A stretch of 64,000 bases of DNA from Branchiostoma floridae. Taxonomy: Eukaryota; Chordata; Leptocardii; Amphioxiformes; Branchiostomatidae. Positions within the stretch are counted from its first letter, which is position 1; each line of letters opens with the position of its first letter. Made by a program: the position numbers and the translations under genes. The notes beneath the pieces are model-generated. The model did not search any database and was not told where the DNA came from. It saw only the letters and a program-made list of their open reading frames with translations. The DNA lies in contig NC_049992.1 in NCBI RefSeq assembly GCF_000003815.2, forward strand, positions 8,430,920 to 8,494,919, in the 5' to 3' direction. This document shows, one piece after another, positions 27,701 through 39,700 of this stretch.

Positions 27701-30700
27701 AACACTGGGGTAGAGTGGGGGGAATGGCAACACACAGTGGTATCAATATACACGTTTACTGTATCATTTAAAAGATTTTACTGTGCTCCTCTGATGCAAA
27801 CTTGAGACACTACAGGTACGCATTTTGCTGCTCTACTTAGCACTCAGCACTAATGAGGAAGAGTATGGAAGTTAAACACACATCACTACCAGCGGACTAG
27901 CCCCCTGCTGTAGTGGCTTGCACAAATGTGTGGCGCAAGGGCTACAGAAATGGAGATGGGCGCCACCCCTACGCATCTTTTACTGATGTACAGTTAACTT
28001 TCACCTTCAGCACAACACAGAGGTAAAGGGTGGAAATCGTAAGACAAGGTACTGTACATCTTGCACATGAAATATTTGTGGTGGTTTAATTTTCAGTTCT
28101 CTCTTTTCCCCCCAATGCTGTGAAATCATGGCACTGCCAATAGGTGTTTTGGGGCTACAGAGTACATGCAATTCTGATTGCCAACTTAAAAAACTCCTTT
28201 TCACTCCCATTGTAAAATCAAATCCCTGAGAAAATAAATGAATTTACAATATCATGATCAAGTTCAATGAACTACATTTAGGTTACAAAAGCTGTTCTTA
28301 TACCATATGAAACTGGAAGACCAGGCACTCTATGCTAGAGTATACATAGTACATTGTATATACACTTTCAATGAATGGGGACAGAGCCATTTTGGGAGTT
28401 AGAAAGAGAGATTGTGCAAAAAATAATGAAAAAGAAAGTCTTCAAGGCAATATTGTAGATTTACGTAAATAACGCTTTACTTTATATCAAACGACCTCAC
28501 CTCTCCAGCCCATCCTCCTCCCCTATCAGCTCTTGCTCCTCCTCCTCCTCCTGTAGATCCTGTAGAGCGGTCATCACCTCCGGCTGGATGACTGACCACT
28601 CCTCCTCAACTGGCCGGCCATCTGGACAAGATACAACACATACAAGACTTTCACAGTTTGTGCTAGCAATAAGACAATTCAAAACATACTTTTTAACCAA
28701 CAATGACTCTCATAACCATATTTAGAAGGCTAGTAATTAAAAGTAAAAGTTCTATATTTTTCTCTCCTTTAAACTTTTCCTGACAATGACGAAATCTACC
28801 TTTCAAAAATTCTATTTCATGGACAAGACACCTTCAGATACCCTGTATGCTAAACTTGGGGTTGGGGACATCACCTTAATGCTATGTGTGCGCTGACATC
28901 GGCAATATAGATATGTTGAATGAGCCAGTGGTTGCATCGACACAATCTACAAATTGCAGTTACCAGACAACAGGGGTCGTGGTAGACCAAGGATTGAAGG
29001 TAATCTCAGAAGTAGTGTGCACTGTGTAGCCTTGCCAGTGTGAAACGGCTGGACAGAGCTGCTTGGAAGTTTAAGTGTAAAGATTAGCCAACTGCTGCCC
29101 ACCTGTGTCAGGGATCCCAGCATCAGTATAATCAAATACTATGTAGACTTTGTACATAAATACTTACCCTGTGGCTGCTCCTGAGGTTGTTCAGGCATGA
29201 TCTCCTGTAGCCTGGCAGACTCCTTCTCAAGTTCTGCCTTCAACACGTCCAGGGGGAGCTGAAAGTGCCAATATGAAAACATCTATTAAACCATACAGCA
29301 GAAACAAAAGCAATGGTAGCATGTCTAGAATTAGAAATTGTACTAACCTGTGCAGGACAGGTATAATTGTCCCTGCATCCCTCGTTGTCAGGCAGACTGA
29401 ATCAGAGAATGACTTCAGGTGTATCTGAGCCTGACCACCCCCATGTAGCCTCACTTGGTAGCTCCCAAAGTTGAAAGGTCACGGGTTACCCATGATTCCT
29501 CGTCGCGCATGCGCATCAGTCTACTGTTTGTAGAACTCCTGGCCGAAGTAGTCTCGGGAGGGACNNNNNNNNNNNNNNNNNNNNNNNNNNNNNNNNNNNN
29601 NNNNNNNNNNNNNNNNNNNNNNNNNNNNNNNNNNNNNNNNNNNNNNNNNNNNNNNNNNNNNNNNATAGGAACAAGAAAAATTCCTGAGGGGGAAGACGGC
29701 AGTCATACCTGACAACGAGGGATGCAGGGACAATTATACCTGTCCTGCACAGGTTAGTACAATTTCTAATTGTCCCCTGCATCCTCTCGTTAGTCAGTCA
29801 GACTGAATCAGAGAATGACTTCAGGTGACTTTGTAGCCTGAGGCCAGGACATAAGACCAGTACATGAATATAAGATATCACATGAAGATATCCCATGAAT
29901 ATAAGATATTACATGAAGATATTACATGACAGATGTAAGATATCACATGAAATATGATATCACATGAAATAAGATATCACACGAATAAGATATCACATGA
30001 CTTCTGTATTAGTTCACAAATAAGCAGAGGGAGACCAGATGGTTGACTCAAACGAGCCCCCCCCTCTTCTTTTGCCGCAGCAACCACAGAAGCACTTCTT
30101 GTGGAGAGTCCAGGAACTGGGTATGACCAAGGTTGGCTCCTGTAGAAACAGAGATAAATCATACCACAGAGGTTGCAGGAGTCACGGCCTGATGTGGCTC
30201 CAACCAGCACACACAAACAATCCTGACATAAACCGTGACTTATGCTGTTGACACCTAGACTTTCCATAGAGGGGACTGGAGAATTCTCCTACCCCGCGGC
30301 AAAAAACTTGGCAAACACAACATGTGCCACCATACCTTACCATGGAACCATAACAACTATTGAAAGGTGACACTGAATCCGTCAAGAAAACTCTTCTTGT
30401 AGTTGATCTCCAAGAAGGAAGAGATGGAACTCTTACTGCCAAGTAAAATAATGATTAATGAACAAGCTGAAGTGACAGGATCTCCTGGAAAAAAAACACT
30501 ATTAGAAAACTTTACCAATGTCCCATGTGAAACATACTTAGGTAAAGCTGGCCGTCTCTCACAAGAAACGCCTTACCAGCAGGAGTGTTCCTAAAGGTTG
30601 ACCTTCTGCATTGTAAATTGAAGATCTGTAGAGAACAAGGTCCTGACCGTAAAACTTCTCACACAAGAACTGTAAGAAAAACCAGCAGTTTGTTAGATAT

Positions 30701-33700
30701 GCAGGGACCCTAGTCCTCCTGACTGCACCAGCTACTCAAGTTGTAACAAAAAAATGAGGAATACTGAATCTGTATTCCAAAACCCCAGTACGCCCTCAGG
30801 AACCTGGGTAGTACTGGCAAAAGTCTGTACTGACTGTACTGTCACCGGCAACATGCTGTGCAGCTTGTTGAAGCCACTCTACCTCTGAGTGAGTCGCACT
30901 CAAGATAGTAGACAGTAGATGTGAAGGAGTAGCAGAACTGGTTCTTCGGCTTACATCTCCAGCAGGTGAGTAGTAGACTGCTGTGTCTCATCTGGAGTGA
31001 TGAGAAGTAGGTGAACCTCATCCTGTTGTACCTCCCAGATTGTCCAAACAATCAGAAGAATGGGCAGAAGGTCGACAACTGCCTTGAGTCGTTTCATTTA
31101 TAGTTGTTGGCTTGATCGGAGTGTGAACCGATCCACCTTCCCACCAAGTAGAAAAGGACTCTGAAAAACTCTAGACGTTAGCCGGTCCAGAGTCAACCTA
31201 CAGTGGTAGCTGGAGTTGTTTAGGATGCGAACATATCCACCCCCTTAAGAGTAGTGGAAATGTCGTCTGAAGACTCAAGAACGTATGTCGATCTAGAGTC
31301 CAAGTCGTGGCTACAGGTAATGCCGGGAGCCGACATCCTGTCACACATATCCCCATTTGGGGAGTGCTGTGCTGATACAGACCATCTCTGTCTGTGTACC
31401 ACTGCCACAGGACGAAGATCACCCTTAGCAAAACGGTGATCTTGCACCTCCTGGATGATTCAGTTGAGCCATCACTGTTGAGTTGTAAGAGCAGACTGTG
31501 TCCGCTCACCATCTCCTTGTAGAAACCAAGGACAGATGAGGAGGTGTCCTGCCGTCCCAGCTGTGTGCTGACCTCTCTTCTACAGACCAGTGTCTTCCTG
31601 CGGAAATGCTGCTGAAGAACTGCCGAGGTGCCGAGGGCTGCACTGTAGTCGTGACTGTACAACTGAAGTCTTCACCAGACTTCAGCGTACCTGAGCTGCA
31701 TCTGACGGCAGCCCAAGAAGCTGAGTTCCTCTTGTCACTTGAGGAACTGCGATGAGCAGACACCTGAAGACTTCTGAAGTGCCAACTGACACTGTTGTGG
31801 CTAGCGCTCTCCCCGCCAAGCTGCCAACGTCTCTGCCAAGACGATTCTGTCTGAAGACAGAAAGTTGTCTGCTAGATGCTATGACTCCAACACCTTGTAG
31901 TCAGGGACCAAGTTGACCTCTGCATAGCGTCAAGCTGACTGCTGCGTTGACTCTCGGGATGAAAACCTGGGTTGAGAGCAGTTGTTGACTGTAGTTGTCA
32001 ACAGTTGTCGTCCAGAAAGACGATAAGATGATCTGCGCCGTCTCTGCTCGGGAAGAACCATAAGGTGAGAGCAGCTCCATACTCTAGTTGTCAACAGTTG
32101 CCATCGTCCATGTAGCCCTCCAGACGATAGCCAGGACCAACATCCACTCAGTTCAGGGATGAACACCTTCAAAACAATTGAAGGCTGTGCGTCGTTGGGA
32201 CTCCGATAAGGAGACAACGAGCCGGAAGAAACGCCCGCTGGAACCCCCAGCGATGTCGGTTCTCTACGTCTACTGGGATGTGAAGAAGCATCCTTCTGAT
32301 GACCTTCCCCACGTAGTCTCCCAGCTGGATGAGGTGTTCAGGAACACCCAACTTGGCATCCTAAAGACGAACCTGTAGAAAAAACTTGTCTAAAAGGCAA
32401 GAAAAAGTAAACAGGTGATACGGAAGTTGTTCCATCACACCCCTGGTAAGCAAGTTCTTACCTACCACTCATGTGGGGTAACCTGTGGAAGGAAGAAGAA
32501 GCCACACCGTCTTGTGGCGATCTGCTCCCACTTGTACCCCTTCACGCACTGTAGGGTCCTGGGATCTACAGACGCCTGCTGCCACCGCCGTAGGAAGTGG
32601 ACTAGTCTGCCTCTGCGCAGAAGCCGCATACTGTGGAGTACAGGTTCATGGATGGTTGAACACCTAAGTGTCTCTCTTGTTGGAGATGCGTCAGCTAAAT
32701 GTCCAACCTCACTGCTGAAGAGTTGAGAAAGACTGCTGTGCAGTACCGACGAGAACCACCCCGACAGTAGCTTGGCCTCAGCAAGTAGTTGTAGTAGAGT
32801 GTCTCCGCTCGACGACCTGTGGCCGATGCTGTAACAACAACTGTGTCTAGCTGTTGACTTGTTCTGCTTGTCAACACTGCCGAATGGGCCTAGTCTCTGA
32901 GGCCAGGTCGACGACCTTTATCCCAGATCGAGGGAACAGAGGATCTAAGAAAAAGACCCTGGGAAAAACTCACATAAAAACCCACATGTGCAAGACAATT
33001 GGGCAAGAACAGAGCCTAGGAAGTAAGAAACTGTCCTAGCAATCATACATAACAAACTGTAGTTGTTCAAAAACTACAACACTGAAAACTGTAGTTGTTC
33101 AAAAAACTACCACAACTGAATTAACTGCCTCGGTTAATTCATTACTTTGTTAAACAAAAGGATTTCCAACCTGCCACTAAAAATAGAAACATTGTACAAG
33201 TACATTGAAACATAAATGTGAGAACAAAGAGCTCACCCTGCTTCATGTAATGGCAGCTGACTACCGCTCTTGATGCTGTGTAGTTGAAGTCAGCACCGCC
33301 AACGTGGACAAGCGTTGTTCGGCGTGCTGTTGTCTCCAAGTCGTTGCCACGACAGGGCTTGTCGTGCTCAAAGTACATCTTCTCTTCAACCACCAAGTCG
33401 TCAGCAACACAAGGTGCCTGACTGACTTCTTCATCGGGCCTAGCTGCACCCACGAAGACACTGTCGTCCCAGCAGCCGCTAACGCTCCTGCTGTCCCGTC
33501 GCAAGCTGTGGACAGCCGCGTCACGTCGCCGTTGCTTCTCTGGAACGGCCCCATTGGAGACGAAGCATGCCGGAACCCGGCATAGGTTGACAAAACTGCG
33601 TCCTCATCTATCTTCAAAAATCACCAGCGTTTCTGAAATAAAAACAGAAAAATACGTACATCGCTGGTAGCGGCCGGTGAAAACTTCGTTGACGCCAGCC

Positions 33701-36700
33701 CTGTCGTCTTCATCTTCTTTGTGGCCGCCGATAGCGATGTCGCCACCTTCTTCTTGGCGCCAACTTCTCAACTTCTTCTTGGCGCCATCCTTCTCGGTTC
33801 GCGGTCGGAGCAAGCTCGACAACCTTCCCGAACTCGAGACCTCGAACTCCATCGCTTGAGTACCCCCGAAAGAGCACCCAAAACGCCCAAAACTGGCGTA
33901 GAAGTCGACGTTGAAGACTGACGATAGTAATGGCGCCGACCCTCGGCGCACATGTTGACGAACTTGTTCGGAGTTCTTGCGGCTCCCGTCGCTGCAAAGC
34001 CGCTAAAAACTCCTGCGCCGCCCGTAGAAAATCGCCGAGCCGCCGAAGTCTTCGAAGAAAGTCGTGTCCGGGTCCCAAAACACGCGTTGGGACCCCAAAA
34101 CTGGAGCTGGAAACTACCGGAGGTGTTTACAGTACGCTCTAAAATTTAGACTGATGCGCATGCGCGACGAGGAATCATGGGTAACCCGTGACCTTTCAAC
34201 TTTGGGAGCTACCAAGTGAGGCTACATGGGGGTGGTCAGGCTCAGATACACCTGAAGTCATTCTCTGATTCAGTCTGACTGACTAACGAGAGGATGCAGG
34301 GGACAATAGTTTATACATGTACATACTATATATTACCCTTTAATAGGATCACAGCTCTTTTAAAAGTTTTAAGTATAAGTTTAGAATGTTTAGAATAGTG
34401 TATACATATACATACTCTATATCGACCTTAGGATCACAGCTCTTTTAAGAAGTTAAGTATTGTGAATACATGTAAATACTCTATATTACCTTAAGCTTAT
34501 GGGTTGCAACCCTTTTTTGTAGAAATAGCAGACCAGCTGGTTTTGTGACAAAAAATGAACATCAAAACTTAAATGCATGTTGGTTTCTGAGCAGAGATTT
34601 TTCTTCAGTACTGTGCTCACCTTTGCTCCGAAAGGGTTGGATGTGAGGAAGGTGGTGAGCAGCTGTATGGCCACCTTCCTCACCAGACTGGACTTGTCCT
34701 GGAGACGCCCAACGACCAGACACAGCAGCTGGTGCCACCGGCCCAGAGGGATGGCCTGGAGAAACAGTACTACATGTAACATCAACACACACTAGACTTG
34801 TCCTGGAGCCACCCCACAACCAGACACAGCAGTTGGTGCCAGCAGCCCAGAGGGATGGCCTAGAAAAATATTTTAATTTGCAGGTATGCCAACAAAAAGC
34901 TATGTTCTTTGGGAGCTACTAAGTCAAGGACACATGGGGGTTGTTAAGCACCTACACCGACATCAACCTACCTCCTGAGTAGAGAACAACAGGCACATGC
35001 TTATACCCTCTGAGCTAAATCCTAACTACAGCATCAAAGTGCATATGTATTAATTCACTATTGCAATCCTATCATTGTACTTTGGGAATTCCACTGATAC
35101 TAAATACCTTTTCATTGCAGATGTGGAGCCACAGTGTGAGGACCTTACTCCGAACAAAGGCATTGACATCATGGATATGTTCCTGCAGAAGGGGATACAA
35201 AACATAGATAGAAAATGAGACATGAGTGCCATTTGAAGTACTGATTCTTATAAATCTGTTATATTTCAACCACTAGCTTTGTGAAAAAAACTGAACATAC
35301 AGCCTTAATATATAGCAACTTGATGAAATTGTTCAAAGCAATTCTTTTAACAGCGTAAATTAATGTTATCTTGTTATGTATAACAACCAAATCTAGCAAT
35401 TGCTGATTGATTGACAAGACTCGACAAAAGAGCATTTCAACTGTGATGTAATAAAAGTCTCTCACCTCCAAGCAGTCCAAGAACTGGTCGCGTGCATTTT
35501 TGCCCTTGGCGTCGAGGTCGCCCTTGCTGAGTTCCCTGATGACGATCTCAGACATGACACCGAGTACACCATTCCTCATGGTGTAAGACTGGGGAAACAG
35601 AGAAACCATCACACATGTGGTCATCAGCATTCTCACCAGCATAATTGAGCATAGGGGGGTGCCTACGCTGTGATTTGGACCCCCCAGTATCATTTGGGCC
35701 CCCATACTGTGTTTCAGTGTGGAGACTTTTCTGCTGTTTTCTAAAACAAAAGTAAAAACTTCAGAGTTTGCTTCATGAAATTTGGCCCGCAAAATGCAGG
35801 TGGATGTTCCTGAGTAGTTATGAATTTACGAAATTTCTAGATGGAGGACCCCCCCAGACTTCTCTACAATACTCACGCCAATGACGCTTGCCACGTGCAG
35901 TATGCTAAGATTACCTCTACACTGTGAAAAAATCCTGATGAGGACATTGATCACATGCATATCCCTATACAAACCTTCTCCCTGCTGGAGCTAAGCCATT
36001 TAGGTATTGTATATACAGCCAAATATAGAGAGGTTTAAAACCTAAAGCTTTGAGGATCACTTTGACTTTGTTACTAATATCAATTCATCATAAAATCCTC
36101 AATAGGTCTGATGTCCCTTTAGTATAGTCTTGATACTCTGTTGTCTTGGATCAGAAATTGAATGCTTAATAACTTTTCCACTACTTTCCAAATTACATGT
36201 ACCAAGGCTCGAAATTCATTTTTGGGATTAGGTGCACTGGTGCACCCAGCTTAAAAAATTGGGTGCACCAAAATTTTTTAGGTGCACCACTTAAATTTAA
36301 GTACAGTGGAATTCGCTTATTTGGATAGCTCATTTGTCAGCGCATTTTATCCAATAGTCCGAAGTATCCAACAGTCCGAAGTTGGGCCACTAACGCCCCG
36401 AAGGGAGCCGGGAGGGGGGCAAATATGGGATTACTACTACGCAAGACACAAACACCACACATACGACACGGAACTTCATTTACAAAACTTTTGAATCAGA
36501 CATTTGTTCATCTAGAGCAGTAGTAGTCAAAGCAGTAGTTATTGATAACTTACAGTACTGTTTTGAACGAATGGAACGTCAACTGTTTGAATCTACAACA
36601 TCACTAAAATAGCCAGCAAAAGATCGAACAGATTCCAGTTACAAGCTTTATATGATTATACGTTCCGATATTATACAATTTACGTGCGATGATAAATCTA

Positions 36701-39700
36701 ATAAAGATTTTTAAGTCGGTGGCTAAATGAACATGTAGAAAAATATGCTTGACTCGCACTGCCGAGAGCATAACTAATTGAACCACAACAAAGACAAACA
36801 CAACTCCGCTTGTATGCCGGAAAAAATATGTTGATTTTGTAATTTTGAGCAAAATGACGGGAAGTATTGGAGAGATAAACTCTTCACCTTCTTATTTACA
36901 TCTTGTGTCCACAAGTTACGCTGAAATTTTAAACTCGACGCCGTCTTTCGCGGTGGTAGACGGAAAATTCACTTTGAAAACAATTAAAATGGCGTCGCAG
37001 CGTGGCTTGAGATATCCCGCCATTCAATGCGGCTGATTGCGAAATCACAGTTCATTGACCTGTTGCGTTATGTGCGCTGTAAAAATCTACGTAGTGCAGC
37101 CGAAATCAGCTCAATAATGAGACAGTGGATATGTAAAAACACATTTTGTAGGGTAAACCAAGTTAAGACGTTGTCTGAAGGGGAAATATGAACTCAAAAG
37201 CGTGTTGACGTTCCCATGACGTCCGCCCATCATGCCTTGCGGCAACCTATCAAAATGGCGCCTAACCAATGTTCGCAATTTTGCTATCACAGCGGTATCG
37301 GCAAGATTTTCTGTGGAATCTACCTATCTTACGGTCCTTTTCATGATTATATGCCTTCATACATACAGTTGTTGGTTGATTTTGGCCTCGTTTTGTAAGT
37401 TTTAGCGTATATTTTCCCATTTTATTCGCTATAATTTGACGTAATTCTATCCAAAAACCCGAAGTTTGAGACCGGGGGTTATCCAATTCTGCGAAGCCTT
37501 ATACAATAGAATGAATGGCAAATGGTTTGGGATTTCGCAATTCTATGCAATTACCCGAATTATCCAAAAAGGCGTAATACGAATAATTGGAATCCACTGT
37601 AATAACCTAATAATAAAACTTAATTACAAGCTATATTAATCCTTCAAGTACTATGACAGACATTTTTATTTATCTTTCTTACACTTAGATGTCAAGAATA
37701 TGATGCATACTAGTATACTTTGATATCTTTACGTACATAAACATAAGAAAATATTTGGGTGCACCCTGTGCACCCACAGAAAATAATTGGGTGCACAGCT
37801 CCAATTTTGGGTGCACCTGGGTGCACATGCACCCAGTGTTTCGAGCCCTGATGTACACATCAACCCCCATCCAAGCTGACAGCTGACCCTAACTGACCTC
37901 TCCGTCCAGGTGACACAGGATGACGCTGATGTTGGGCAGCATCAGGGCGGGGACTCTCTCCGCCAGCTCCACCATGAACCCAGCGTACGAGCGCGTGCCG
38001 CTGTTGTCACGCACCAGCTTCGAGGGGTCCATACGACCAATCTCTCTGTATGGACCAGTAAAGAATCTTACTTAACTATGAAACAACCATGTCTTCATAT
38101 TCTACAATCCGAACTTCCATTGAATGAGGGATGAAAAGAAGACAGAAGACATTAAGGAGGAAGAAGTGGGTACAAGGGTTATTTCGTCCTACTAGTCCTA
38201 GAATTAGATTGATCTATAGGATAGAAGCAGTAAGAAAAAGGTGAACAGCTTTGATTATCATATTATGAACAGTCCATGACAAAGTGAAATTCATCTTAAA
38301 TCTCATTTGGACAGAATTGACAAAATCTCTGGTCATGGAGAATCTTATGATATCTGCAGATTTAAACATTAAATTTACCATTGAAAACAAAATTAACACA
38401 GTAAAAAGTACCAATTGCCTACATGCATATGATACACAGCAAGATTCAAACTTAGACATTATGAAGATAGATCCCACCTCATGATGTCACTGATGACAGA
38501 CTTGGCCCCAAACTGCTGGGCGAACAGCTGCACCATCTGTGCCATGGGGCTGGCCAGGTGCTCAAAGTGCTGCAGCAGCTGGATTATCTTCAGGCTAGCA
38601 CCTGGAGGGGGTACCATTTCAATACATTAGACAGATTACTGCATATACAGGTGGTAATTTCAATGCTCCTTGTTGTCTTTTTTTGTTCAACTTCTGGCTC
38701 TGTCAACCCACTGGAAAGAGCCGCATGGAAGCGTGGTGTGAAGACTATCTGCCTGCTTCCCATCCCTATGTCAGGGATCCCAGCAACAGTACAATAAAAT
38801 AATGGATACTACATGTACTACCAGTAGTAGTAGTACTACTACTAAATTTAACTATCTTCCATTTACAACTTGTGTACTAGTATTGACTCATTCTGGCAAC
38901 CTATTTTAGTGACCCTGAAGAAGAGTAGCCTCACTAAGTTGACTCTTACTTTGACTCAGTAACTTAGTGGCCTGCGCTATAGTCTCAGAGATGTGGCAAA
39001 TAACTTAGACTCAGTAACTAAGCGGCCTGCCCTATTACATAGTTACTGGCTCCTAGGCCCAAATTTCCTTTCACAAAAAACTTTTGCAAACATTTGAAAA
39101 AAGTACCAAAAGCTTGAAAACCCAATGATTTTGCTGATATGAACTACAAAGTTACTGACCCAGCCCATGGTTGTACCGCCTGACCAGTGTGCCCAGCAGG
39201 TGAAAGACTGCCTCCTTACTGCCCTTCTCCTTACAGGTGCTGGGGTTCTCCAGGAGCTTGTAGCAGCAGTTAGCCACCATACTGGGGGATACAACATTGT
39301 ATCATCAGTAATAAAACCCAGTAGCTTAACCAATCATTTGTATGTGTAGCTCCTATAGCCTGTAGCCTCAGGAAATAAGGTAGTGTCATCTGTAGAGTAT
39401 TGTAACACCTTCAATGTTTCTTTACTAAGGCCACAGCAAGTAAATCTTATGGATGACATCAGCGCGCGCATTAATTTTTGCCTGATTTCAGAAAAAAAAA
39501 CAAGAATTTTTTTCTTCTGCAGGGATGGTCAACATGACGATAAAGTACCAAAATGAGCAAATATGTTGTATTGTAGCCTAATAATTGTACTTGTAGAAGT
39601 GACACTTGCGAGGTACCCAGGGCTGTAGTTGTAGAAATGAAACTTATTGGAATGTTGTAAAAGTGACGCCAATATGGAAGCCATGAGTGTGGTTACCAAC

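Larger units (their letters stand above)
29362..34309 (-). mobile_element. About 5-kb element with 160-bp inverted termini, DIRS-like
   Basis: The left terminus 29362-29523 and right terminus 34150-34309 are inverted copies over about 160 bp, beginning ATTGTCCC(C)TGCATCC and including AATCAGAGAATGACTTCAGG and TTGAAAGGTCACGGGTTACC. No convincing target duplication is seen. On the - strand from about 32940 to 32470 an open frame of about 150 codons contains RGRLVHFLRRW, a spacing WQQASVDPRTLQCVKGY and a stop. This resembles the start of the reverse-transcriptase region of DIRS-type retroelements, which also have inverted termini and no target duplications. Other reading frames are short. A GC-rich 5'-like segment at 33620-34130 resembles a promoter and first exon. 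A 100-N gap near the left end makes the true structure uncertain. It occupies one NCAPD2 intron (29259-34620). Confidence 0.6.

Noticed and set aside
35259-35792. 177-codon open frame on the - strand overlapping an NCAPD2 exon
   Set aside because: Only 35588-35466 is real coding sequence; the rest is read-through of flanking intron.
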